Part shown: piece after piece, positions 29,825 through 39,817 of the stretch
Layout: each line of letters opens with the position of its first letter
How positions within the stretch are numbered: the stretch's first letter is position 1
NCBI RefSeq assembly: GCF_000313135.1
Contig: NW_004457661.1
Span: 1,336-41,947 of the forward strand
DNA: 40,612 nt
Reading direction: 5' to 3'
From: Acanthamoeba castellanii str. Neff
Lineage: Eukaryota; Discosea; Longamoebia; Acanthamoebidae
Program-made: the position numbers and the translations under genes
Notes under the pieces: model-generated
What the model saw: only the letters and a program-made list of their open reading frames with translations
What the model was told of the DNA's origin: nothing
The model's database searches: none

Positions 29825-29917
29825 GCACTACTCGAGCAACTCTTAGTGTTGCGTTCTGTGTGCGTGCGCGTGCCGCGGCCCTGCCTCAAGTGTTTCCACA
29901 ATCACAGGCAGTGCTCG

Positions 29918-30030
29918 ACGAGCAGGCACGGCTAGTGCAGCTCCGTGCTCTCATCATCCAGGTGAAGAACGGGTCCCGAGTCGTTGGCTTGACGTGGAGC
30001 AGGGATCAAGTACATCCCAGGGGCTGCAGG
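29918..30030 (+). repeat. LVQL...HPRGCR module, copy 2
   Basis: The plus strand encodes LDEQARLVQLRALIIQVKNG then SRVVGLTWSRDQVHPRGCR. It is preceded by an AATCACAG acceptor-like site at 29900-29907, so it may be an exon. Closest to the copy at 32631. Confidence 0.6.
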
Positions 30031-30908
30031 CGACTCTGGTGGTGCGCTCCGACGCCTCCTCCTCTCTCCCCACATTTTTGTTTCTTTTGCAAACAGAAAA
30101 TTTTGCAAACAAGTCATTGTGCAAACGGGAAGAGTGGACCATGGTCACGCAGCTCCGCCTTCGTGTGGGTGGGTGGGTGGGTGGGTGGGACATGTCCTCC
30201 TGCGCTCGGCCAACATCACCAACGTCAGCTGCCGGTGTTTTCAGTTTGGGGAGTAGGAAAGAGTTGAGGTCTGCCCTGTAAGTGAGCGACATCTGAGCAG
30301 GCGCTTCTGACCGTTGGTGCGCATCGGACCGCTGTTGAGGTCGGGCCACGTAGATACCCTCATTAAGGGGGCGTGCGTGCAAGCCCCAAAACGAAAAACA
30401 ACCGTGGCGCCCGTCATCTTTTCAATTTTCTAGATGGTGAATGGCAACACATGCCACAATTTCGAGGGTCAGCCTAGACGACAGGCCACCTCGTGCATGC
30501 CCTCAATTAGTTTCAGCGTGCATGGACGTCTTTTTCTTTTTTTTCGATTTAATTTTCACCTTCATCAGCCATTTTGTCGATTTCACATCTTTTATTCTGC
30601 CCTTAGATGGAAGCTGCCACAGGACGCGAGGGGGGCAAGCGACACCATACGGATGATGCTTCAGCCTCCTATTTTTTTAATAAATCATTTCGATCAAATT
30701 CGTTTGGGGGGACCCACAAAATGTGTCCAAAAACAAAATGCGTCCTTTTAAAATAGAGACATACATGTAATTCTTTTTGAACGGGACGAGTTCGGGGGGA
30801 GGGGGGCTTGGACGCACGCCCCCCTTAATGTCGAGCGAAATCGGAGGGATTTAGCGGGTCCACGAGCAGGGGTGGGCCTACTACAATCAACCAACGGCAG
30901 CCGGGCTT
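30031..30908. other. Intergenic, nothing firmly supported
   Basis: Holds a (GGGT)n run at 30163-30190 directly followed by GGACATGTCC, a pairing also seen in looser form in the GTPase promoter (4693-4713). Frames on both strands lack domains. Confidence 0.35.
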
Positions 30909-30916
30909 GTGCGCCA

Positions 30917-31508
30917 GGGCGCTATCTTGGTCGCTATCTTACAGCCACTGGAGGTTGCTGGCAAGAAGTTCCTATTCTTCAAAGCCTCAACAGTCCAGAT
31001 CCCCTATGTAGGAAAGGGTACGGTGACTCCTGAGGACCAGACGAAGGGCTACGACATCAGGTTTTCGCAGTCGATGGGCAAGTTTGTCACCCCAACTAGG
31101 AGGAGCGGTAAACTGGGAGGCGATCGGCAGTGGCCCAACTGCAATAGACCCTGGTGTGTAGTCTGCTATGGGCACGCACAACTACCTGGCTTGCGTAGGT
31201 CGCATAGTCGTCGAAGCAGACACATAGGGAGTGTGCATGTGAGAGGCATGCACTCTCGGCGGCTTGGTGAGATCTCGCTGTCGAAAGCCCGCGATCTGCT
31301 GCCTGCCACAAGTCATGAAAAACAAAAAAAAAACAAACAAATAGGTTCCTTGTTTTCCTTTGGCCACTGTGCAGTATCAATTCCCAACAAAAGATCCAGA
31401 GTGGCCAGCGGGTGTTTGCAGCACTTTCCACATCTCCCTTGGCAGAACGATGGCTCCCCACTGGCCGCCAGTGTTGGAGGTGAAGAAGACGAGAAGCTGA
31501 GAAGCTAA
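30917..31508 (+). CDS. Hypothetical exons, unknown protein
   Basis: Two plausible plus-strand exons. About 30917-31111 reads ILVAILQPLEVAGKKFLFFK, then VQIPYVGKGTVTPEDQTKGY and ends near a GTAAAC donor. About 31376-31505 follows a TGTGCAG acceptor and reads YQFPTKDPEWPAGVCSTFHI then a stop. No family recognised; the exon link is a guess. Confidence 0.3.
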
Positions 31509-31797
31509 AGAGACGTGAAGATGTCTGAAAGGGAAAAGGTAATGTATTGAGGAGATCTGAAACGGTACAAGTGTGAAGTCAGAGGAAATAAGAGGGAATA
31601 AAGAAAAGAAAGGTAAACATAAAGAAAGATAGAGAAAAAGAGAGAGAGAGAGAGACGAAGAGTATCCAACAGCCAGCTCTAGGCGGAGAGGGGGAATTGT
31701 GTTTGTTGCAGGTGTGAGGTGTGAGGCCACCTGCCCAAGAATATAGAGGCATCATTAAAAGTAAAAACAAAGAGAAATAAAACTAAATCAACATTTC

Positions 31798-32031
31798 TTG
31801 CCGGCAGTGCACTACACCACCTGGATCATCGTCGCTGGTATCAAGGGCTCTAACGACAAGACGTACCTCGAACGCCTCGGAGCAAGTGCGTTGAATGGTG
31901 TCCACCATGTCTATGGACAGTACGAGCACCTGGTCAAAAAGTACCAGGACATACTCAGGTTTTTGAAAGAGGCTTCGCATTCGGAACAGCGCACTGCCGC
32001 TCTGATTTACGCAGCGACAGTCATCCCTTAA
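31798..32031 (+). CDS. Possible terminal exon, unknown protein
   Basis: After a TTGCCGGCAG acceptor the frame reads HYTTWIIVAGIKGSNDKTYL, then YGQYEHLVKKYQDILRFLKE and stops at 32031. It is compositionally protein-like. The minus strand is also open here, so orientation is not certain. Confidence 0.35.
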   Translation: MPAVHYTTWIIVAGIKGSNDKTYLERLGASALNGVHHVYGQYEHLVKKYQDILRFLKEASHSEQRTAALIYAATVIP

Positions 32032-32039
32032 TAATACTC

Positions 32040-32301
32040 GCTCTTTTTTTTTCTTGGGAGCGAATCCATTGTTGTAGAACCCGAGCGTGATGGAATGACT
32101 CCACTGAAGGTGCCAGCGACAACCGTACTCATAGTGAAAGAAGGGGTTGGGACCAGGATATTGTGCCTCGTAGACGGGGATCTCAGTCGCCCCCGCGGCA
32201 TTCTTGACTGCGTTCAATTGGTGTCGGAGGAAATGCACAATAGTATATAAATTGGGAATGAGTTCGCATTGATGTTTGCACTCCACCGAGATACGGACCA
32301 T
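32040..32301 (-). CDS. Possible exon, unknown protein
   Basis: From an ATG at 32301 the minus strand reads MVRISVECKHQCELIPNLYT, then EAQYPGPNPFFHYEYGCRWH and SHSITLGFYNNG. It is convergent with the plus exon ending at 32031. The frame continues across that exon, but that part is probably antisense. Confidence 0.3.
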
Positions 32302-32630
32302 GGCCGGAAGAAGTTGAGCATCATGCCCACGTCGGTGTTGATGTTACCGACAGAGGAAAGGGAGATATTCATTCTCCTTGTCATCAATCCAGTTCTCAAG
32401 GAGAGACATGGATGCCTACCGGAGCTTGCTCACACTCAAAAATGTTGAGCAGGCAGGCGCAAACATGGCGAAGCCCTCCTAACATATGACAATAAGGGTT
32501 GCACATTCAGTGGGCTGCTCGGTAAGTTGTGCTTCTAGTTTTGCGCCAACAAGGACGTCGCTGCTGATCAGCAGACACCTTTTGTCCGGAACTTAAAAAA
32601 AGTGGAGGGCATCGAAGCTTATCACCAGGG

Positions 32631-32750
32631 TGGCCTGCAGCCCATGGGATGTACCGCATTCTTGCTCCATGCCAAGTCCACGGCTCGGAGCCAGTTTTTC
32701 ACCTGGCCGATGATGGCACGGAGCTGCACTAGCTGTGCCTGCTTGTCGTC
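32631..32750 (-). repeat. LVQL...HPMGCR module, copy 3
   Basis: The minus strand encodes DDKQAQLVQLRAIIGQVKNW then LRAVDLAWSKNAVHPMGCRP. It shares LVQLRA-I-x-QVKN and L-x-WS...VHPxGCR with copy 2, clear protein-level conservation between two separate loci. Confidence 0.6.
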
Positions 32751-32799
32751 ATTGCTGGCGTTGACAGTGACCCCAGCAATCCGCCATGAAAACACTCGG

Positions 32800-32955
32800 A
32801 AGCGCACTCGCACTCGCAGGGTCGCACTCGCACTCGCAGACGTGAATCACGTTAAAACCCCGCATTCGCATTCGCTACGGCATTCTACGTCGCGTTCGTG
32901 TTCGGCGAATGCAAATGCGAATGCGAGCAATTGCGAACGCGAACGCGAGCTATCA
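32800..32955. repeat. Degenerate GCGAAT/ATTCGC hexamer array with inverted halves
   Basis: CGCACTCGCACTCGCA-type units (32805-32840) lead to GCATTCGCATTCGC (32863-32876), then a spacer, then GCGAATGCAAATGCGAATGC (32905-32924) and GCGAACGCGAACGCG. The two halves are complementary and could fold into one hairpin. Similar hexamers occur at 28801-28819 and 38881-38964. Confidence 0.6.
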
Positions 32956-33049
32956 TGTGTAAACACATGCGCGACGACAGTTTGTTATTGCTGTGGTGGA
33001 TCAAGAAACGTATGATTGTGTGTGCAGCCTGGAGATGAAGAAACAGCTC

Positions 33050-35030
33050 TTACTCTGGTCTGCCTCGCTTGGCGTCGGGAGCTGGATAGGCAAAGGAGAA
33101 GACTGGCTGGCAACTCTTCTGCTGAGGATAGAAGATGTAGGCCGTCGGAGGGTAATCCGCGCAGTCCGTCTCTTTGTGTAGGATGGCATATCCCCGCTGC
33201 TTGTGTTTGAACTGTGGGTCCAAGAGGGCGATGATCAACAAAGGGGGTGCGGCCGAGCTGCGCTTAAGCTTGTTGTCCTTCGTCATCACGTAGTGCTGGA
33301 ACTCGGGGATGAGCGTGAACTGCTCCTTCCCCGCACGATCCTTTTTGGGTTTCAGTTGTACTGCGTCAACGCGATTGCTCTCCTTGGCGAAGTCCTGCCT
33401 GGAGAAACTGTCGTAGGGGGGATCTTTCCTCTGGGTGCGCAGAGGCATCACAAAGTCCAAGATGTTGACTGCTGTCTTTTTGGCCGTCTTGGCGGCAGCC
33501 CGGTATTTCTCGGTGTAGAGCTTGAGCTGTTCTCCGTTGGTTGTCTTGTGCGCATAGCAGATGCTGATGTGGGTACTTGTAAGCGCCTCCAAGGCACGTG
33601 TACACGAGATCTTCCTGGGCGGAGACTACTTGTATCCGCACTTGAAACAGTTCCGCCAGGAATTCGATGACCGCGTGTGACATTGACTTCTTGGTATCCT
33701 GTCCGTGCCACTGGAACAGCTTCTGGTGGGCTTCTTGGTTCTGGAGGTCAATAGGCCATTCGTCCGCAAAGGCGCTCACGTTGTTGACCAGCTATTGCTC
33801 AATCGCTGCAAGAAAAATGGTGAAGCCGCTTTACTTTGGCTACACGGCTACACTAGCGGAACCAGGAAGGCCGGCGCTGAGGAACATGTACGAGATTGCT
33901 TTTGGGTAGAAGATCAACCAGCCTTCCTACCTGGGCATTGAACACTTCATCTCACCCGAATGGCTACCAGTGAGGTACACGGCCAAATGAACTTGCCTGC
34001 AACCGATGCATCCCATGTTAACACAAGCCACAACCCCTTTACACGTCATACCATAGATTCACCCTATCCAACGAGGATATGCTCGACTTCGTAGTTCAGG
34101 AATCACCAAGTGGCAAGGCCAAGCCCACGTTGATCCCTTTCAGCAATCGTCTTAGCCTTTTAACCTTCACGATCAGGACTCGCAACATGCCCACGAACGA
34201 TTGAGCAGTTGGATGCAGCTGCTGTGGAGATTGGTCCAATTCTTCCCGGTTCCCTTGCTGTTGACTGTTTCATCAGCCTCATCGTCGAACCACGCGATCT
34301 TGTCGCTCTTGTTTGTTGCTGTTGACTTCTTCAAGAACTGAGACATGTTGTTGATAACGTGGGGGTTCTTCTTGACTATGAAGAAGTAGATCTGCTCCTT
34401 GTCGTAGGCATCCTGCAGCTTCTTTAGAGCCCGCTTGCCATGTCCTGCTTCACATGGTTTTCATGACCTGGAAGCTGAAGCAGTTTGAGCACCCTCCACC
34501 CAAGGAATCCACCGCTTGTTGTTCGTCCGCCACAGGATCCACATCAATTGTGGATGTGGATGAGTTCATCGCCCCTTCATGTGATTCTGGCGTCGGGGGA
34601 GGGTAGAGGGGCGTCCTGGGTCCAGAGCCCACGGTTGATTGCTCTTCGTCTTCTGTTTCTTCTTCTTCACCATCATCTTCCTCAGCGTAGGCCGCCTCCT
34701 CGCTCAAGATCTCGTACGTCCCCTCTTGTCCAAACGCCTCGAGTGTCCTATCTGACGGAGGCTTGAAGGCGTTATGGCCACGTTTTGCCGATTGGTTTCG
34801 TAGCACAATGGTCTTCCTCGAGGTCATGATGATCTTGGTGAGGCCATGGTCGGCCAGGATGGCAGCAACGCACAGCATGTTGGACGTTTTTCCATACTGG
34901 ACGAACCCGCCCACGGCGCAAGTGAGCCCGCTGTCAGCTTTCGGAAGGAAGTAGTCGCGTGCGACAATGAGGCGCTTGCAAACACGGACAAAAGGGCCTG
35001 CCGACTGCCGACATAGACAGCTTGAAATTT
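33050..35030 (-). CDS. SF2/Z1-like helicase, multi-exon or decaying
   Basis: Minus strand in order. A lead-in CKRLIVARDYFLPKADSGL runs into GGFVQYGKTSNMLCVAAILA (Walker A, G-x4-GKT, about 34915-34860) and KIIMTSRKTIVLRNQ (motif Ia-like). A long acidic insert follows. At about 34430-34190 comes KIAWFDDEADETVNSKGTGK, a DDEAD Walker B. After a poorly coding stretch, 33780-33050 encodes a long C-terminal region (LFQWHGQDTKKSMSHAVIEF; RAAAKTAKKTAVNILDFVMP; LLIIALLDPQFKHKQRGYAI) with one frame change at about 33580. GKT, then LRNQ, then DDEAD resembles Z1-type SF2 helicases known from bacterial restriction and defence loci and from some giant viruses. The start, and the join after the acidic insert, are unresolved. 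Divergent from the nuclease gene at 35439. Confidence 0.45.
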
Positions 35031-35438
35031 CTGGAGTGTTCAACACAGCAAGTTCAGAGGTAAAACGGAGCTATTTCTTGGCCAATAGAAGCGGCCCAGC
35101 CGACCCTTGGCGTTTTCAGCCTCGGAGTCTGATTCTCGCGCGTTGGTTGGTTCGACGACTCCGAAGATAGCGGGCGATGCCTACTGACAGCCCAATCACC
35201 TGCAGGTGTGTGAACCAATCGCCCGCTATCTGCTCCACATCTTGTCACCCAACACCAAATTTAGTTCACTTTGTTGGCCAACATTTCAATTTAAAGCGTG
35301 TGTGTGTGTGTGTTGATTTACTGCACAGGTTGCACTTTGCACTAGGGCCCAGTTCCATTCGTCCGTGCAGCACAGGCCCAAGAAGTTGCCGCGGAGGCAG
35401 AAACACGCACAAGTTAATTCTTTCCTGCCGCCTGCTGC
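35031..35438. promoter_or_regulatory. Divergent promoter with nested palindromes
   Basis: AGATAGCGGGCGAT (35165-35178) and its exact reverse complement ATCGCCCGCTATCT (35218-35231) flank the perfect palindrome CACCTGCAGGTG (35197-35208). CCAAT boxes lie at 35081, 35192 and 35215, two of them inside the structure. A (GT)n run follows at 35299-35314. It sits between the helicase-like and nuclease-like genes. Confidence 0.5.
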
Positions 35439-38067
35439 ATGCCGGGTCACACCCCTCCCCCCTCAAGTCCACTACCTCAACCTCCCTGGCCGAGCAATTT
35501 GGATGCCCCGGCAGGCTCGACCACACCCCGTTCGCCGCCGACCAACGCCCCCAGAGGCCCGGACCGCAGTGCGAAATCTAAGAGTGGTGGTGGTGGTGGC
35601 AGGGGAAGAAACAGGGAGCGCTCTGCGTCGGCCACTACCCCCTCTACGCCGCTCCCTATACCTGCGGACACGCCAAAGGGCAACGCCAGAGGCCGGGGCC
35701 ACAGTGCTGAATCCAAAAGGGTCAGTGGCGGAGGTGGTGGTGGCAGGGGAAAAAACGGGAAGAACTCTTCTCTGCCTGCAACCCCCTCGACTTACTCTCC
35801 TTCCGAGGCCACCACCCGCTCGACCTCAGCGGGTACACCGACGGTCGCCGCCCCCAGAGGCCGGGCTTCCAGTGCCGAATCGAAAGTTGGGCGGCACCAG
35901 GGAAAAAGGTGGAAGCAGAAAACTTCTCCTGTCTCTCCCTCGGGTGTCCTATCTGGGTCGTCAAAGTCGACCCCTGCAAGCCCGGTCTCGGTCACGTCCG
36001 GTTCTCCTCTCCATCTTCAAAACGAAGGGTCGTCTGCCCCTTCAACTCCTTCCTCAAGCTTTCCGGGGGAGTGTAGTGGAGGCGCTGAGGGCCTAACCCG
36101 AAGCCCAGTCACCTTGGGGGATGACCTAAACCCTCCGCTCGACATCTTGACGATCTTGTCGAAAAACAAGTGCAAACAACCTCTCCGGCTGTACCTCGCT
36201 CTGCAGAATGAGGCTCTACCGGAAGAGGTTCGCTGGAAGGGCATGAAACAGCTCCCACTTAAAAGGACTGTGAAAGGACGGACTGTGCCACACACGCGAG
36301 AGCAGTACATCAGGGTGTTCATCTCCCTTGTTGCCGGTTACCTTCCTGCGAACAAACAACGACCTGTCACGGTTCGCGAGAAGGTGAGTGGCGGCGGAAG
36401 AAAGAGTCTGGAGATTGGGTCGAGAGACCTCATCCTGTGCTGCTCTTCCAGTTCAGCCACCTCTACAATGGACATATTGCTGAGCGCTACTTCCTCTACC
36501 AACTGTTCAGGAAACCTCCTTTGGCTTGCTCTCTCTGGTTGAACCTTTCTTGCCAGAAACACTGAGGATGGGCTAACAATGGCGATCCAGGCGGGGCGAC
36601 GACAAGGAACGTTGGCTGCAAGTCCTGTCGGCCGGCCTCACAAAGGCCGCACAAGATTGGCTCAGAAAGGTTGTGGCTGACGGGGACTGGCTCAGCTTCC
36701 ATCAGTTCCTTGCCGCCTGGAGGATTCAACAGTCTGAGGCACTCAGATCCTCACACTGGAAGTGGGTTCTTGATACCTACTTCCGGTTTGGGGCGCGGCC
36801 ACAGCATCTCCATGAGAACGGCGTGAAGGCGATTTCTGCGTTTCACGTCCTCCGCAAGTTGGCCTACTTGGCATTGGACATGCACGAGTCTCACGGCCTG
36901 TGCATTCTGAACTTGAGCAAGATCAAGCAGTCGCTCTTGTTCGCAGAGATTTGGAAATGGAGCAGCAAGTATGACCACTTTGGCTTGCTCCTCAATACTC
37001 TCAAGGTCCACCTGGGCTACACACTCTACACCAACTACGAGGTCTCCAAGCTCAACTTGGCTTTTCTTGACTCCTATCGCTTTAAAGTGGAGTCAGAGAG
37101 CGATATGACCATTGAAGAATGGAAGCTCAGGCTCATGGACGCTTTTCGCGAGGGTAAAAAACTTGAAGAAGTTGAGGTAAGCTCCCATCATGCGCTACAA
37201 TTCAGTGAAGTACGCTCAGCTCTCATTCTCACTTACCTTCATGTGCTGTTGGGGGCCTTCAGAAACTGGCTGGCGAGCAGAGTTACCTCTTTTCGCTCCC
37301 ATGCCTGTCTGCGATGAAGGATATGGCCGGGTTCCAGTCTCTGCGTTCCTCTCTTCAAAGCTACTCGCGCTTCTTTGTATCATCGTGGCCCAGCATTCAG
37401 AGCCCGGTTCTCCTGGTCAATTTCTTCACCAAGGGTTCAGAGAGCTTCAGCTTGGACCACATCTTTCCAATTCTTGAGGCGATTGACAGCCACGCAACAG
37501 TTTCCCTTGAGGGTAAGCAATCTCTCTGTGGCCATCCCTTCCCTTTCTCCCAACTGAATCTCACCTCCTCCTCCCCTCCTCATTAGTGCAAAGGCTGCGC
37601 AGTGCCTTCACCCAGGCGATGGACCAGGATGCTGTTGTGGGTTGCACTGCCTCCCTTCACTCACTGGCTACCTTTCTCTTCAAGACACTCCTCTTCCCCG
37701 AGGAGAGCCCTTGGAATGTGAAGTGCCAACCCAACTGGTACCAGGAGTGCCTTGCTTCCAAGCACAGCCTCATCAACATTGCCCCTTGGAAACTCGTTAG
37801 AGGCCCATCGGACACACTTGCTGAGCTCAAAGGGTTTGTCGACACCCAGGAGAAGATTGGGCTAGCGTTTTCGGAAGTGGCCGAGGGATACGCCACCCTG
37901 ACCTCGTTTGCTGCCAAGGTGACCGCTAGGGGGGAGGCCAGCGACCGCAACCACTTCTACCTGGTGCTGTTAGGCTCCATGCTCATGACCAGTTCTCAGG
38001 TTCCCGAGCTTGAGGTACGTTTGCGTGATCATTCGAGAAGAAGAGGACTGCATTTGTCTTGTTCTTG

Positions 38068-38104
<37 letters not shown>

Positions 38105-38322
38105 CAATCTGTGCGACACCACAGGTGGATGGCCTATGGTTCGAGATAACGCCAAGATCTATCCAGTTGTGCGTGGTGGAGGCAAAGTCGGGCCAAGCAA
38201 CGGGAGACGTGGACAGGAAGATCGGCCAGTTCTCCGCGGCTTTCCCGGACACGAAAGAACTGTGGGCTCCAAAGCAACAGCACCAGCTGGTTTCCTGGAC
38301 TCACCTGACAAGGCCCTTCTAA
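35439..38322 (+). CDS. PD-(D/E)XK nuclease-like protein, six exons
   Basis: Exons 35439-36383, 36452-36537, 36591-37176, 37263-37512, 37587-38014 and 38125-38322 are all GT-AG and all join in frame (830 aa, ATG at 35439). Residues 1-240 are disordered: Pro/Ser/Thr-rich with repeated GGGGGRGR and RGRxxSAESK blocks. The middle (about 250-700) is a helical domain (LTKAAQDWLRKVVADGDWLS; KWVLDTYFRFGARPQHLHEN) that I do not recognise. The last exon begins VDGLWFEITPRSIQLCVVEA then KSGQ. Asp767, Glu784 and Lys786 fit the D-x(n)-ExK core of PD-(D/E)XK nucleases, with the beta-hairpin between. Metal-dependent DNA cleavage is the inferred activity. A (TC)n(AC)n run is confined to intron 5. The layout recalls transposon-derived effector nucleases (Crinkler/RHS type), but no P-loop domain is seen in it. 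Confidence 0.6.
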
Positions 38323-38743
38323 GCCTGGTCGTTCACGTCCTCCAAGACCGACGCGCCACCTTTGGTATTTATCTCATGCTCCACCCCACACGCTGATGTC
38401 TTGTGTGTCTGCCGAAAATTGAACTGGGGCGGCCGACGTGCCGCCGTTGTGGGATGTATGCCTGATAGGGTGTTTTTAAACAAGCATCTCCCTTAGATGA
38501 GTCTTGGCGTCCTGCACGCGCTTTATGTATTGCGGTGTGGCACTATGTTTTGGCAAAGGTTGCGACGCACGAGGGCGCCAGAGGCGCCATGATGATCACC
38601 ACAGAGGCCTCCTGCCCGCGCTAATGAGCCAATTTGAGCCTTGCCGCCGCTCCAGTGGGGCACCTAAAGCCTGTGGGAACGCGTCGTATTCTCCATCCTT
38701 TAAACAAGCGTAAGGACAGCCTTTTATGGCACCAAACCTTGCC
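38323..38743. other. Intergenic, nothing supported
   Basis: 3' flank of the nuclease gene. A 69-residue plus frame (38504-38713) has no recognisable feature. Confidence 0.4.
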
Positions 38744-38810
38744 AGCCCGTCAGTAGCATGTCCCGCCGTAGCAATAGAAGCCCGTCAGTAGCATGTCCCG
38801 CCGTAGCAAT
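38744..38810. repeat. 32-bp perfect tandem duplication
   Basis: AGCCCGTCAGTAGCATGTCC plus CGCCGTAGCAAT occurs at 38744-38775 and at 38779-38810, period 35. Confidence 0.9.
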
Positions 38811-38880
38811 TCTTCGCAGCACTCGGTGCGAACCTTCACTCTCGCCCGTCCATACTATCCTGTTATGCAGCGAGGGTCAG

Positions 38881-38964
38881 TGCGAACGCTACTACGACTG
38901 CGACTGCGAACGCGACCTGGTATGCCGAGTGCGCATGCTCGCAGTCGCAGTCGCAGTCGCAGCT
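38881..38964. repeat. Degenerate GCGAAC/GCAGTC hexamer run
   Basis: Units of the type CGACTGCGACTGCGAACGCG lead into CAGTCGCAGTCGCAGTCGCA; the two ends are complementary. Same family style as 32800-32955. Confidence 0.55.
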
Positions 38965-39275
38965 GGCAGGCGATTGCTTTCGTCTTTTGACCAAAAGAAA
39001 AAGTGGCCCGGCTTGGAAAACTCCATTTCTTTTTTCTGGTGGGGTCAATCGGACGTCGATGCTGCAACCGATACTGACGATAAACTGCCAAGGGTCAGTC
39101 CACTAAAGGCAAGGTATCCATTGAATGCATGGGCGCACATAAAAAATTGTGTAGAGGTTCTGCGTATCGTTATTGTTATCAGTCGGCTTCTGTCTCGTTA
39201 CGCACCCTCAGCCCTCAGCTGCCGAAGTATCACGGTACGGCGCGCCTCGCCAACTTTGGCCAATAATGTGCCCAC

Positions 39276-39356
39276 CAACAAACAACAAACAACAAACAAC
39301 AAACAACAAACAACAAACAACAAACAACAAACAACAAACAACAAACAACAAACAAC
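39276..39356. repeat. CAAACAA heptamer array
   Basis: About eleven perfect 7-base units. It translates as NKQQTT repeats in every forward frame cycle, which explains the long frame across it. Confidence 0.95.
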
Positions 39357-39543
39357 GCTAGCGATCACTCACGCTCAAGCCTCCATGAGTGCTGCAAGAG
39401 AAGCAAAGGCCGCCTTTGTCCAAGGCACACTCCTTTTTGTTGTGGGTGTGCGCGTTTGAGCTGATGATCTCTTCGCTCTCTTCATCTTCTTCTCGACGCA
39501 CACGCTCTCGGTGTTGCGCCACGATGGTAAGTCAGCATGCCCC

Positions 39544-39595
39544 CACCACCACCACCACGACCACGACCACCACGACCACCACGACCATCACGACC

Positions 39596-39648
<53 letters not shown>

Positions 39649-39667
39649 CACCACCACCACCACCACC
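39544..39667. repeat. CCACGA/CCACCA hexamer array
   Basis: (ACCACG)n flanked by (ACC)n. It gives poly-His/Asp or poly-Val in translation. It is followed by a (CT)n run (39757-39775) and a CAAACG triplet repeat before the GTPase exon, so it is probably intronic or upstream. Confidence 0.9.
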
Positions 39668-39817
39668 GATGTAGGGCGCCACTCGTGCCACCACTGCGAC
39701 TTGGACTTGGACTTGAACCACACCTGAACTCAGCTCATGTCTCTCTTCCTCCCCTTCTCTCTCTCTCTCTCTCTCTTCACATAACACCACCAAACGCACA
39801 AACGCACAAACGCTCAG

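Noticed and set aside
29575..30267. 230-residue frame with HDTTR repeats
   Set aside because: Product of the CACGA array, open in most frames on both strands.
38758..39459. 233-residue frame
   Set aside because: Crosses two simple repeats (hexamers and CAAACAA); no domain.
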